Program-made: the position numbers and the translations under genes | The notes under the pieces: model-generated | Databases searched by the model: none | What the model was told of the DNA's origin: nothing | What the model saw: only the letters and a program-made list of their open reading frames with translations | Shown here: positions 34,872 through 44,102 of the stretch, piece after piece | How the letters are laid out: the number at the start of each line of letters is the position of its first letter | Position numbering within the stretch: the first letter of the stretch is position 1 | Origin: CBFHMJ01 sp965656875 | GTDB lineage: Bacteria; Pseudomonadota; Gammaproteobacteria; Enterobacterales; Alteromonadaceae | NCBI GenBank assembly: GCA_965656875.1 | Contig: CBFHMJ010000021.1 | Coordinates: 17,210 to 81,209 of the forward strand | Direction of reading: 5' to 3' | Length of the DNA: 64,000 nucleotides

Positions 34872-35397
34872 GCCAGGGGTAATAATGGTGGGATTCATGC
34901 TGGTGGGAATGTCTCCGGGCTTTGCACAATCCGACCTAATCGAAATAGGACGAACTGAAAACGCCAGACCTTTTAGCCACATGATGAAACTGCCGGATGA
35001 AGCCACTATCGCCAGATACATGAATGATATTGAGCAACAACTAACGCAGATTGAACAACAATCCTTTCACGACCACTTCTTTCCCATCACCTCAACGGTT
35101 CTCATGCCCGGAAAGCTGGTTCAACATGGCAAGCCCGTCGACTGGTCTGGTCCGCCTGTCGCTATCATTGGTAGCGACAAACGTTCACAACAATGGCTGT
35201 TTAAACGTGCCAAAAAACTTAAATCCATTGAGGCCAAAGTATTTGTCGTCAGTATCGCAAATAATGCATCATTGACGCGCCTGGCAAAGTACTTTCCTGA
35301 CCTTTCATTCTTACCAATGAATATCGATCCACTGGCTAAAAAACTCGGCTTAACCACCTATCCGTGTTTAATTCATAAAAAACGTGTGTGGCAGTAA
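34861..35397 (+). CDS. ICE protein of the PFL_4695 / TIGR03765 type
   Basis: This 178-residue protein has a signal peptide (MLNKPGVIMVGFMLVGMSPGFA). The conserved part STVLMPGKLV...PPVAIIGSDKRSQQWLFKRAKKLKSIEAKVFVVSIANNASLTRLAKYFPDLSFLPMNIDPLAKKLGLTTYPCLI agrees with the ICE PFL_4695 family (LpG-gDD-SrqWL-qRaa-L-algAvGlvVnV...LA-rlgl-hYPvLI). It overlaps the upstream gene by 11 bp and ends the operon. In intact ICEs a lytic transglycosylase gene usually sits between these two and a TraD-type coupling ATPase follows; both are missing here. Confidence 0.78.
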   Translation: MLNKPGVIMVGFMLVGMSPGFAQSDLIEIGRTENARPFSHMMKLPDEATIARYMNDIEQQLTQIEQQSFHDHFFPITSTVLMPGKLVQHGKPVDWSGPPVAIIGSDKRSQQWLFKRAKKLKSIEAKVFVVSIANNASLTRLAKYFPDLSFLPMNIDPLAKKLGLTTYPCLIHKKRVWQ

Positions 35398-35425
35398 AGA
35401 CGTACTGGCCACATTCCAAACACTG

Positions 35426-35836
35426 TTAATTAACGTCGAAATCAATTTGAGAACGCAAGCAGGTTACTGCTTTGGGTTCAAACTGCCAGGTCGCCACATT
35501 CTTAACCGCTACACTGTTAAAAATATTATTCGGATAAGCCGAAATGATATTGATATTAACGGGTTTTCCTTCCTCTGAGATATCGTATTCAACCCTGACA
35601 AACCCAGTCACTTTTCGCTTTACGGCCAGGAGAGGAAACTTGGGCGGAACCCGACGCAAAGGTATCGGAATATCTTTCTTCGTCTCATTTTGCGCATTCT
35701 GTTTGAATTCCGCATCACAGCGAGATTTATATTGCCACAAACCCTGTTCATCAACGTAATGTGGATTAGTCGAGCTGGCACAGGCTGCTAACACACTGGT
35801 AGTCATCAGGATTAATGGTATGTATTTATTGAGCAT
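35426..35836 (-). CDS. TonB C-terminal-domain lipoprotein
   Basis: This 136-residue protein has a lipoprotein signal (VLAAC, Cys19). The C-terminal half is a TonB-like domain: VPPKFPLLAVKRKVTGFVRVEYDISEEGKPVNINIISAYPNNIFNSVAVKNVATWQFEP. Unlike a true TonB it lacks an inner-membrane anchor and a proline-rich spacer, so it is not an energy transducer by itself. Such short TonB-domain lipoproteins are common but their role is unclear. Three further cysteines are present (one near 40 and one near the end). It converges with the ICE-derived operon, with 28 bp between their stops. Confidence 0.8.
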   Translation of the reverse strand: MLNKYIPLILMTTSVLAACASSTNPHYVDEQGLWQYKSRCDAEFKQNAQNETKKDIPIPLRRVPPKFPLLAVKRKVTGFVRVEYDISEEGKPVNINIISAYPNNIFNSVAVKNVATWQFEPKAVTCLRSQIDFDVN

Positions 35837-36074
35837 GTCTTTCCGGTGGTGATGGTGTAATTTGCTTAATTGGGTACGTGGATTTTGCCTGTAAAATTTG
35901 AGATGTCAAATTTAGAGGGGGTATGGTTAGTGGTTGATTTAGTTATTTTAAAATATGACTTCCTTTTCAGGAGAGTAACGTGATTAACAAGTGATAAGAA
36001 TAAGAGTAGAGCCAGAATACATAAAATATATTTGACTCTACTGCAATGTATCGAACAGATTTAAAAATTAATGA

Positions 36075-39000
36075 TTATAGATATGGTGTACATCGTACTA
36101 ATTTACCTGCACCACCACCGCAACCATGATCATTACAGGCTTCAACAGCAACATGGACCATATCTCCTCCTCTTGGAGAAATAACAATACTAGTGGAAGA
36201 AGTTGATGCTATGTGTCTGTTATCTTCGTAGATTTTATAGTGCGTTGCATTTGTAACTGGTGACCAATAGGCTGCAATTTCGTTACAGTAATAATTACTT
36301 CCAGGTCGCCCTGTACCGGCAGCATTTACCCATGACACGGAGTCAGGTACTGTTGCTCTTGCACGCTCCTGTGTTACGTTGATAGTTCTATGTACCGTTA
36401 CTGAATGGATAGTACTGGAACCAACTTTGTAAATACGATCACGTTTTTGAGGTTGCTTACACGAGCGTGTTTCTGTCGTGGCATTTTTTGTTTGCCACGC
36501 CGAACAGCTGTGAACATTCCCATTGTTAACCCAGGAAGTTGCAGTTACGGATACATTTCTTGTTTGTGACTTATTAATTTCCCGAGCTTCAGTTCGTGAG
36601 TTGCCATTGTTAGTAACTATGCCAGTTTCCAGGCATCGGCGTTTTGGCGTTACAGTACGAGTTTGTTTCTGTTTATAAGTTCTTGATTGTGGAAAGTTTA
36701 TTGTTTGATTGCTTGGTGCGGGAGACCATGCTGAATATGAGTGCCCTCCTCCTGAGTTTGTCCAACCAGAAGCGGTTGATGCATCTTCGAATGTGCAACC
36801 AGCGATACTTTCATCGTCCACTGACCTGTTTGTTAATTTGATAGTCCACGTACCTGACTGAACATTACATTGATAGTTTTGTTTCTGATCTTGCTTACAA
36901 GTCCTTTCACGAATGTAGGCCAGACCATTATTTGCTGAACGACCTGTATTACGCCAGGCTGAACACGAGTATAAACTTCCCCAATACGAACTTCCTGATT
37001 TTGATACATCAGCGACCCGAGTTGTATGATCAGTGATTGTTCTGGTATGAGTGATAAGACTACCGGAGTGTTTGATGGTGCCCGTTTGTTCGCATTGTAA
37101 TCGTTTCTGCTCAGTTCGTTTCTGTTTCTGAGTAAAAGGTCGTGTTTGAGTAAAATCACTTGTTTTTCCAGTACATGATGGTCCCCATCCTGATGTATAG
37201 GATTTTGAACCATCATTTGACCAGCTAGAATAAGCTGAATTAATTGATTTCCATGTACAGGGCTGGGTACGAATATCATTCACGGAAATGTCTTTGAATT
37301 CATAGCGATTATGAACAACGGTTGGACCACGTTTATATGTCCAGGTCAGTTTCTGTTTTTGTTTACATTGACGTATTTCTTCGTAGCTATGACCACCATT
37401 TGGCTTGTTATTGGTTTGACTCCATGCGCCGCATGAATGTTTACTACCTACATTGATCCATGAAGATTTTGCAACTGCAATACTGGTAGATTCTTCACCA
37501 TTAACATCACGTTTCCGCGTAATACGACTTCCATTAGTTTTCTTGACATTGGTTTGGCGACATTGTAAACGACGTTGTTCATAACGCTGCTGTGTTTGCT
37601 TATAGCTGCGTTTCTGAGTGAAATTGCTGGTCTGATTTTGGGCAACTGGCGTCCAGGCACTATAGCTATGGCGACTACCCGTGTTGGTCCAGGTCGTATA
37701 AGTAGACGAGATAGGGTCCCAGTCGCAAGGTAATACCTGGGACTCTTCGATGTTCACTTTTTTGAACTGGTCGCGGCTGTGAAGTCGTGTGTTACCAAGC
37801 TTATAAGTCCAAACTTTCTTTTGTTGTTGATCACACTGTCGGATTTGGCGGTAGCTGTGTCCGTTATTGATCACGTCATCAGTTTGTGTCCAGGGACCGC
37901 AATTCAATGGATCCTGGTGGTTGCTCCAGGCGGATTGTGTGACGGTCACTGAGCGTGTTTCTTCACCATTAACATCACGTTTCCGTACGATGCGATCTCC
38001 ATTAGTTTTCTCGACATTGGTTTGGCGACATTGTAAATGACGTTGTTCATAACGCTGCTGTGTTTGCTTATAGCTGCGTTTCTGAGTGAAATTGCTGGTC
38101 TGGTTTTGGGCAACTGGCGTCCAGGCACTATAGCTATGGCGATTACCCGTGTTGGTCCAGGTCGTATAAGTAGATGAGATAGGGTCCCAGTCGCAAAGTA
38201 ATTCACGGGACTCTTTGATGTTCACTGTTTTGAACTGGTCGCGGCTGTGAAGTCGTGTGTTACCAAGCTTATAAGTCCAAACTTTCTTTTGTTGTTGATC
38301 ACACTGTCGGATTTGGCGGTAGCTGTGTCCGTTATTAATCACGTCATCGGTTTGTGTCCAGGGACCGCAATTCAATGGATCCTGGTGGTTGCTCCAGGCG
38401 GATTGTGTGACGGTCACTGAGCGTGTTTCTTCACCATTAACATCACGTTTCCGTGCGATGCGATCTCCATTAGTTTTCTCGACATTGGTTTGGCGACATT
38501 GTAAATGACGTTGTTCATAACGTTGCTGTGTTTGCTTATAGCTGCGTTTCTGAGTGAAATTGCTGGTCTGGTTTTGGGCAACTGGCGTCCAGGCACTATA
38601 GCTATGGCGACTACCCGTGTTGGTCCAGATCGTATAAGTAGATGGGATAGGGTCCCAGTCGCAAAGTAATTCACGGGACTCTTTGATGTTCACTGTTTTG
38701 AACTGGTCGCGGCTGTGAAGTTGTGTGTTGCCAAGTTTATAAGTCCAAACTTTCTTTTGTTGTTGATCACACTGTCGGGTTTGACGGTAGCTGTGTCCGT
38801 TATTGATCACGTCATCGGTTTGTGTCCAGGCACCGCAATTCAATGGATCCTGGTGGTTGCTCCAGACGGATTGTGTGACAGTCACGGAACGCTCTTCTTC
38901 ACTGCTGATGTCTTTTTTACGTAAAATAGTATTACCTTCGTTTTTTATCACTCCTGTCTCAACACAACGTAATCGCTTTTGCTCATGTCGTTTCTGTGTT

Positions 39001-42000
39001 TGTTTATACGAGCGAGTTTGCTTGAAGTCGTTGACCTGAGCGTTGGCGACGGGGGTCCAGGTACCGTGACTGTGAGGATTACCATCATTTGTCCAGTTAC
39101 TGTAAGTCGATGTTGTTGCTTCCCAGCTGCAAACTTGATCACGAGACTGACTACGTTCGTCTGTTTTTGTCTGTTTACGTGAGTGAATCACATTGTTACC
39201 GCGTTTGTGCGTCCAGCTGCGTTCAAGGTCCTGTTTACAGGTGCGTTTCTCGCGGTAGCGATGGCCGTTGTCAATGACGTCATCCGTTTTTGACCAGGTG
39301 GAGCAGTGATGCGGTGCGCCTTTGTCTGACCAGCTGGATGCGGTGACGGCGATGTCGGCCGTTTCTTTCCCACTGATATCCCGTGTGTGGCGGATGGGAT
39401 CGCCTGTCAGGCGAATGTCACCGGTAATCGCATCTTTTTCCCGTTTTTGTTCCTTACGTGTCTGGGATTGTTTGTAGTCTCGTGACTGAGTGTAGTTCTG
39501 GCTCTGGGTGCCGGGTGCAGGTGTCCAGCTTGTGTGGCTGTGGCGGTTACCGTCGTTGGTCCATTCGGTAAACGTGGAATCTGTTGGCTGCCAGTTACGT
39601 TTTTCACCCGTGGCTGGACGAGACTGTTGTTTATCAACGGTTCTGGCTTCCGTTGCATTGTGTAGCGGCTGTCCATCATGGCTGTACTGACGTGTTCGCT
39701 GTTGTTTGATGCGGCAGTCGTTGTGTTGATTGAAACGCTGTCCAAAATCAACGGTTTCCGGCGCCGGTGTCCAACCTTTGCAGTCAAATACATCGTCTTT
39801 GTCCTGCCAGGTCATGAACTGAACCGTTACCTGACGTGATTCTGTTTTGTCGACAGTGCGTTTATGGGTGAACGGATTGCCGACATTGATGACCTGACGG
39901 GTTTGCTGATGCAACTCCTGCTGTTGTTCCTGGCGTGACTGAGATTGTTTGTAGCCACGGGTTTGACTGAAGTCGCTGGTCTGGGTGCTGATTGCCGGCG
40001 TCCAGGCCTGATGTTGAGTCGGCGCTGCGTCGTTGGCCCAGTCCGTATAGACCGACGGCACAACCGTGACGCTGAATGGTGCGAGTGATGCGGTTTCCTG
40101 ACCATCGCTGACCTTGATCACGATATTGTTATGTTGGCTAGAGCCCTGACCATTCGGCGAACCGGACAGTTGCCCTGTTGTGGTGTTAAATTGTGCCCAG
40201 TCCGGTTTGTTGTCGATGCTGAAGGTCAGCGTATCGTTATCATCATCTGCGGCGCGAGGGGTGAAGCTGTAGTGGCGATTTTCATTAACCGAATTGCGCG
40301 ACTGACCATCAATAGTCGGGGCGTCGTTGACGTTACTGACCGTCACTGAAAATGTCTGTCGCACCGTGTTTTCCCCATCTGAGACAGTCAGGGTAACCGG
40401 ATGCTGACCAACGGCGGCATTGTCTGGCGTGCCGGAGAGTGTGGCGCTGGCTGGATTGAACTGAAGCCAGTTCGGGGTTTGAGTGGCAGTGAAGGTCAGT
40501 TGCGTGTTCGGATCGATATCACTGGCTCGCAGTTTATAGTGGTAGGGCTGATCTTCTGCAACGGCCGTTACCGGCGCGGTGTCGAACACGGGTGGATCAT
40601 TGACGTTGATCACGGTAATCGCAAACGGCCCGAGTGCTGCGCTGTCGCCTTTACTATCGGTTACGGTGATGGTGATGTTGTCATAGACACCCACATCGTC
40701 ATTACCTGGCTGACCGCTGAGTTCGCCGGTTTGTTGGTTGAAGCTGGCCCAGGCAGGTTTTCCGGTGATGGACAGAGTGAGCGTATCATCGACATCTTCA
40801 TCATCAATGCGTGGAACGAAGTGATACCGGGCGTCTTGCAGTACGGACGGTTCCGGTTTGCCGTCAATGGTGGGAGCCTGATTGAGAATACCATCACAGC
40901 CTGCGGCGTCGAGTAAGTCTACGGCGGCTTTGGCCTGAATCAGACCAAAGCCGTAAAGGTCATCCCGTCCCGGGCTGCCAAGATCTTTAGCAGTGAGCTG
41001 CATAATATGTCGAATGTCTTTATTAGAGCATTCCGGGTGGTGACTCCAGACGAGTCCCAGCGCACCGGACACATAAGCAGCGGCGACTGATGAGCCATCG
41101 CCCTGACCATACGTGCTGTTAAGGCGTGTTGAGCGAGCCTGCACCCCGGGTGCGACAAACTCTATCTGGTCATTCTGCTGGGCATAGCGCCAGCTCACGT
41201 TATCTTCATCACTGGCATTCACGGAAATAACCGGATCATAAGATGCCGGATAGAAATACCGGCTGTCACCGCGTCCACCGGCGGCTGCTACGATGAGCGT
41301 GCCACTGTCCCAGGCGCGTTGCATGGCTTCCTGTTCAGCTTCACTGAGTTTTTGTCCACCAAGGCTGAGGTTGATGATGTCGGCGCCGGCGGTTTGACAG
41401 GCTTCCACGGCGGCAATCAAATCACTGCCGATATAGGGCCACCAGTTAGCTTTGTCGATGATTTTTACGATATGAAGGTTAATGTTATTACCCGGGTTTA
41501 CCCCGGCAGTGCCCACGGCGTTTCCGCCAATCGCGGCAATGGTGCCGGCAACGGCGGTGCCGTGTCCCCAGGTGTCAACATCCCAGCGTCCCAGGTCACG
41601 GGTGGCGTAGCGATCAATCAGATTATGAGAGACTTCGCCGGTGACATTTGCACCATTGGGTAAGTCCTGGTGAGCGAGTTCATAACCGGTATCAGCAATA
41701 CAGAGCGTGATATTGCCGGTAGCAGCATCTGACAGCTGATCGGCCTGAATGTGTTCAATCCCCCAGGGAATGATTTCAGGCGCATCTTTATAGTCATATT
41801 GCAGGGAGCGAGCCGGGTCTTCTTCTATCAGGCGAATGTCAGGGTGTTGTCGAAGCTCCGCGAGTTGCCGGTTGGACAGCCGGGCGGTCATGCCAGCGAC
41901 AGAGGGCAGGGCGCGAATGGCTTTACCGCCGTGCGCCTGAATGACATCGGTTGCGACCTGTGCGGAGAACAGATTTTCCCGGTTTTCGTTGTTGATGTCA

Positions 42001-42209
42001 GCATTGAGTAAATCGTCGTCATCGTTGTGCAGACGGGCTTGTTTATCAAACAGTACGATGTACCGTTTGTTGTCTTTGACAGCTGCCACGTTAAAGGGTG
42101 GATTAGACGGAGTGAATTCGGCATTTTCCTCAATGGCGGCCTGCCGGGCCTGAGCGACTACCATAGCAAGGGTGAGCAGCGCACCGGAGGAGTAGAGAAT
42201 TTTTTTCAT
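36075..42209 (-). CDS. Giant S8-family protein with eight Trp/Gln/Arg-rich repeats
   Basis: This 2044-residue protein has a signal peptide and an I9-type propeptide (about 45-140). The subtilase domain follows with D173 (IADTGYE), H216 (WGHGTAVAGT) and S374 (GDGSSVAAAYVSG). The oxyanion Asn is replaced by Gly312 (VAAAGGRGDS); all five paralogues here keep Asn. Three putative-Ig/cadherin-like domains lie at about 450-717. Eight repeats of about 156 residues follow (about 719-1965), each a pair of W-x2-W / Y-x-Q-x-R half-modules with paired cysteines. A fibronectin-like C-terminus closes the protein. The TSP1-like Trp/Arg pattern suggests an adhesive surface stalk. The ribosome site AAGGA precedes the ATG. 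Confidence 0.9.
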   Translation of the reverse strand: MKKILYSSGALLTLAMVVAQARQAAIEENAEFTPSNPPFNVAAVKDNKRYIVLFDKQARLHNDDDDLLNADINNENRENLFSAQVATDVIQAHGGKAIRALPSVAGMTARLSNRQLAELRQHPDIRLIEEDPARSLQYDYKDAPEIIPWGIEHIQADQLSDAATGNITLCIADTGYELAHQDLPNGANVTGEVSHNLIDRYATRDLGRWDVDTWGHGTAVAGTIAAIGGNAVGTAGVNPGNNINLHIVKIIDKANWWPYIGSDLIAAVEACQTAGADIINLSLGGQKLSEAEQEAMQRAWDSGTLIVAAAGGRGDSRYFYPASYDPVISVNASDEDNVSWRYAQQNDQIEFVAPGVQARSTRLNSTYGQGDGSSVAAAYVSGALGLVWSHHPECSNKDIRHIMQLTAKDLGSPGRDDLYGFGLIQAKAAVDLLDAAGCDGILNQAPTIDGKPEPSVLQDARYHFVPRIDDEDVDDTLTLSITGKPAWASFNQQTGELSGQPGNDDVGVYDNITITVTDSKGDSAALGPFAITVINVNDPPVFDTAPVTAVAEDQPYHYKLRASDIDPNTQLTFTATQTPNWLQFNPASATLSGTPDNAAVGQHPVTLTVSDGENTVRQTFSVTVSNVNDAPTIDGQSRNSVNENRHYSFTPRAADDDNDTLTFSIDNKPDWAQFNTTTGQLSGSPNGQGSSQHNNIVIKVSDGQETASLAPFSVTVVPSVYTDWANDAAPTQHQAWTPAISTQTSDFSQTRGYKQSQSRQEQQQELHQQTRQVINVGNPFTHKRTVDKTESRQVTVQFMTWQDKDDVFDCKGWTPAPETVDFGQRFNQHNDCRIKQQRTRQYSHDGQPLHNATEARTVDKQQSRPATGEKRNWQPTDSTFTEWTNDGNRHSHTSWTPAPGTQSQNYTQSRDYKQSQTRKEQKREKDAITGDIRLTGDPIRHTRDISGKETADIAVTASSWSDKGAPHHCSTWSKTDDVIDNGHRYREKRTCKQDLERSWTHKRGNNVIHSRKQTKTDERSQSRDQVCSWEATTSTYSNWTNDGNPHSHGTWTPVANAQVNDFKQTRSYKQTQKRHEQKRLRCVETGVIKNEGNTILRKKDISSEEERSVTVTQSVWSNHQDPLNCGAWTQTDDVINNGHSYRQTRQCDQQQKKVWTYKLGNTQLHSRDQFKTVNIKESRELLCDWDPIPSTYTIWTNTGSRHSYSAWTPVAQNQTSNFTQKRSYKQTQQRYEQRHLQCRQTNVEKTNGDRIARKRDVNGEETRSVTVTQSAWSNHQDPLNCGPWTQTDDVINNGHSYRQIRQCDQQQKKVWTYKLGNTRLHSRDQFKTVNIKESRELLCDWDPISSTYTTWTNTGNRHSYSAWTPVAQNQTSNFTQKRSYKQTQQRYEQRHLQCRQTNVEKTNGDRIVRKRDVNGEETRSVTVTQSAWSNHQDPLNCGPWTQTDDVINNGHSYRQIRQCDQQQKKVWTYKLGNTRLHSRDQFKKVNIEESQVLPCDWDPISSTYTTWTNTGSRHSYSAWTPVAQNQTSNFTQKRSYKQTQQRYEQRRLQCRQTNVKKTNGSRITRKRDVNGEESTSIAVAKSSWINVGSKHSCGAWSQTNNKPNGGHSYEEIRQCKQKQKLTWTYKRGPTVVHNRYEFKDISVNDIRTQPCTWKSINSAYSSWSNDGSKSYTSGWGPSCTGKTSDFTQTRPFTQKQKRTEQKRLQCEQTGTIKHSGSLITHTRTITDHTTRVADVSKSGSSYWGSLYSCSAWRNTGRSANNGLAYIRERTCKQDQKQNYQCNVQSGTWTIKLTNRSVDDESIAGCTFEDASTASGWTNSGGGHSYSAWSPAPSNQTINFPQSRTYKQKQTRTVTPKRRCLETGIVTNNGNSRTEAREINKSQTRNVSVTATSWVNNGNVHSCSAWQTKNATTETRSCKQPQKRDRIYKVGSSTIHSVTVHRTINVTQERARATVPDSVSWVNAAGTGRPGSNYYCNEIAAYWSPVTNATHYKIYEDNRHIASTSSTSIVISPRGGDMVHVAVEACNDHGCGGGAGKLVRCTPYL
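36300..40055 (-). repeat. 468-bp in-frame tandem repeats in the giant S8 gene
   Basis: Eight units of about 468 bp (156 codons) run through this part of the gene. The central three (about 37480-38880) are close to identical at DNA level: the landmark TATAGCTGCGTTTCTGAGTG recurs at 37601, 38069 and 38537, exactly 468 bp apart. Outer units have diverged, so expansion was from the centre and recent. Confidence 0.92.
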
Positions 42210-42357
42210 AACAATCCTTACCGTCCGGGGGCTTGAACGGTTTCTTCAGGTTGAACGATAAAAGTGAGAATGAGCACTGGATGCTCATTGAGGACTGTAT
42301 GTCAGAGCGTTCAGACTGGTGGTGGAAAAGCTGGGAGGAACTGAGAGATGTTTCTTA

Positions 42358-42399
42358 TTGCTGTATAGGATGACGCTTATGGTGCTCCGTATACAGCAA
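42358..42399 (-). terminator. Stem-loop after the 245-residue gene
   Basis: TTGCTGTATA (42358-42367) and TATACAGCAA (42390-42399) pair perfectly with a 22-nt loop, 31 bp past the stop of the minus-strand gene at 42431. No T-run follows, so it could also be an operator for the giant S8 gene, which starts at 42209. Confidence 0.4.
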
Positions 42400-42430
42400 C
42401 GTTGCTGATTAACTGAATGTTGACAGGCGA

Positions 42431-43168
42431 TTAGTAAATCCTTTCTGTGCCCGTCTTCTCACTGGCGGGATCGGTGCCGAAGGGGCCGACGTTTACAACC
42501 GGGTTGCCTGAAAAATAACGTTTATGTGCCAGGAAGTCGGCGCCATGCATAATGACATCTGTCAGGAATCTAATTTTGGAATCTCCCAGAGTGCCTGAAT
42601 GGCCTTCGACCTGGAACCAGGATTGTTGTGCGCCGGTGGCTGGATCGGTTCGTAAGCCAAATAATACGGTGCCCCAGTTATTGCCAAGGAACGAGTGAGG
42701 CAGGCGAATTTCGTATTGTTTACCGCCGCCTGGATAATGGCTGGAGCCGAGAGAACCCTTCCCGATACCGTCGCCTCGTGCCGTTGCTTTATCTGACACT
42801 GCGGTTCCTTTTCCCCCGGCTGTGCGCCACTTCAGAAAAAGTTCTTTGCCATTAACGGCGACATGGCCACCTCGAAAGGCTTGCCAACCATCTATGCTGA
42901 CAATATCTCTGATAACCGCTTTCTGAACTTTGTTCATGTTGGCTTTGTCTTCGTCGTATTTTGCGGCAATTTCTGCATCGGTTAACCGTTGGACAACAGA
43001 TGACTGGACACCTGAGGATGATTTAGCGCTGAGAACGCGTTGAATAATGCCGTGATTTGTTCCGGTATGTTGTGATGTGTTTCCTGTGTGCCGTTGTGTG
43101 ACAGGTGGTTGATTTTGGTGGTGCGGTAAGGTCAATTCGTCTTCAGTGGATATGCTGTATCGATACAT
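42431..43168 (-). CDS. Uncharacterised protein with VQR-type motifs
   Basis: This 245-residue protein has no signal peptide. The N-terminal ~65 residues are polar and low in complexity, with IIQRVLSAK and SSVVQRLTDAEIA. Such repeated IQR/VQR motifs are common in DUF4157-type proteins associated with extracellular contractile injection systems, but none of the other eCIS genes is here. The C-terminal ~150 residues (GWQAFRGGHVAVNGKELFLKWRTAGGKG, GSSHYPGGGKQYEIRLPHSFLGNNWGTVLFGL, WFQVEGHSGTLGDSKIRFLTDVIMHGADFLAHKRY) look like a compact domain that I do not recognise. It could be an effector or a secreted binding protein. The ribosome site GAGGT precedes the ATG. Confidence 0.55.
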   Translation of the reverse strand: MYRYSISTEDELTLPHHQNQPPVTQRHTGNTSQHTGTNHGIIQRVLSAKSSSGVQSSVVQRLTDAEIAAKYDEDKANMNKVQKAVIRDIVSIDGWQAFRGGHVAVNGKELFLKWRTAGGKGTAVSDKATARGDGIGKGSLGSSHYPGGGKQYEIRLPHSFLGNNWGTVLFGLRTDPATGAQQSWFQVEGHSGTLGDSKIRFLTDVIMHGADFLAHKRYFSGNPVVNVGPFGTDPASEKTGTERIY

Positions 43169-43431
43169 AGGATACCTCGTTTACATTGTTGGACGTGACT
43201 GGCAGGGATTATTTTGCTCTCAAGTTCCTATAATGGATTGACGACAGGTGGAAGAGATTGTGAACCAGGAATCATGTAGCCAAGAGGGGCGTTAAGGAGC
43301 GGGTTGTCGCAAATTATTACACTAGCAAGTTTACTTTCTGGTTGTCAGTTATTGAATTTGAAATTACACTTTTCAGTGTAGTTTTGGTGGTCATATCAGG
43401 CTTCCGACAGTTCAATGATAAAGGTAAATAA

Positions 43432-44082
43432 ATGAAAGTATTACTAACCGGGGCAACAGGTATGATCGGTGGCCTGATTTTACGGCAGTGTCTGGTTGAT
43501 TCGAGAGTGACTTCTGTGGTGAGCCTGGTGCGACGTGCCAGCGGTGTGAGTCATGAGAAGTTGCAGGAAGTCGTCGTGAAAGATTTTATGGATCTTGCTC
43601 CTCACCAGACAGCACTTCAAGGCATTGATGTTGTCTTTTATTGTCTTGGCGCTTATACCGGTGCGGTATCACGAGACACACTCCATCAGGTGACGGTGGA
43701 TTACCCGATTGTGCTGTCAAATATCCTTGAGAACAGTGATGTCGTTCGTTTTTGTTTGTTGAGTGGTATGGGGGCCGACAGAACGATGCAAGCCAGGGCA
43801 TCGTTTGCAAAAGATAAAGGCGAAGTAGAGGCTGCATTATCGGCACGTCATCATGAATTCCATGCGTTTCGTCCGGGTTATATTTATCCCGTCCAGAAAC
43901 GAAAAGAGCCAAATGTGATGTATCGAGTCTCGCGGGCTTTATATCCATTATTCAGACTACTCGGCAACAACTTTAGTATTAAATCAACGGAACTGGCGTC
44001 AGTTATGTTCAAGGTTGGTATTGATGGCCATAAAGAAGAAGTCATGGAAAACAGGGATATGTTGGCACTTCTGTCTGTTTAG
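43432..44082 (+). CDS. NAD(P)-binding atypical SDR (NAD-dependent epimerase-like)
   Basis: This 216-residue protein has an N-terminal Rossmann motif, LLTGATGMIGG. DVVFYCLGAYTGAVSRDTLHQVTVDYPI, VRFCLLSGMGADRTMQARASFAKDKGEVE and HAFRPGYIYP follow. This is the pattern of the HTATIP2/TIP30-like atypical short-chain dehydrogenases, where S-x(n)-YxxxK is modified; here SGMGA and FAKDKGEVE occupy those places. It binds NAD(P)H; the substrate is unknown. The ribosome site AAAGG precedes the ATG. The hairpin array follows 20 bp after its stop. Confidence 0.75.
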   Translation: MKVLLTGATGMIGGLILRQCLVDSRVTSVVSLVRRASGVSHEKLQEVVVKDFMDLAPHQTALQGIDVVFYCLGAYTGAVSRDTLHQVTVDYPIVLSNILENSDVVRFCLLSGMGADRTMQARASFAKDKGEVEAALSARHHEFHAFRPGYIYPVQKRKEPNVMYRVSRALYPLFRLLGNNFSIKSTELASVMFKVGIDGHKEEVMENRDMLALLSV

Positions 44083-44102
44083 CAATTTAGTAAGAATTAA
44101 CA

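Noticed and set aside
20673..35397. A complete integrative conjugative element or Mu-like prophage
   Set aside because: There is no relaxase, coupling protein, transfer ATPase, MuB, or phage structural or lysis genes, and no attachment sites were seen.
39089..39793. Various reading frames antisense to the giant S8 gene
   Set aside because: They are shadows of its repetitive coding sequence, without ribosome sites or recognisable domains.
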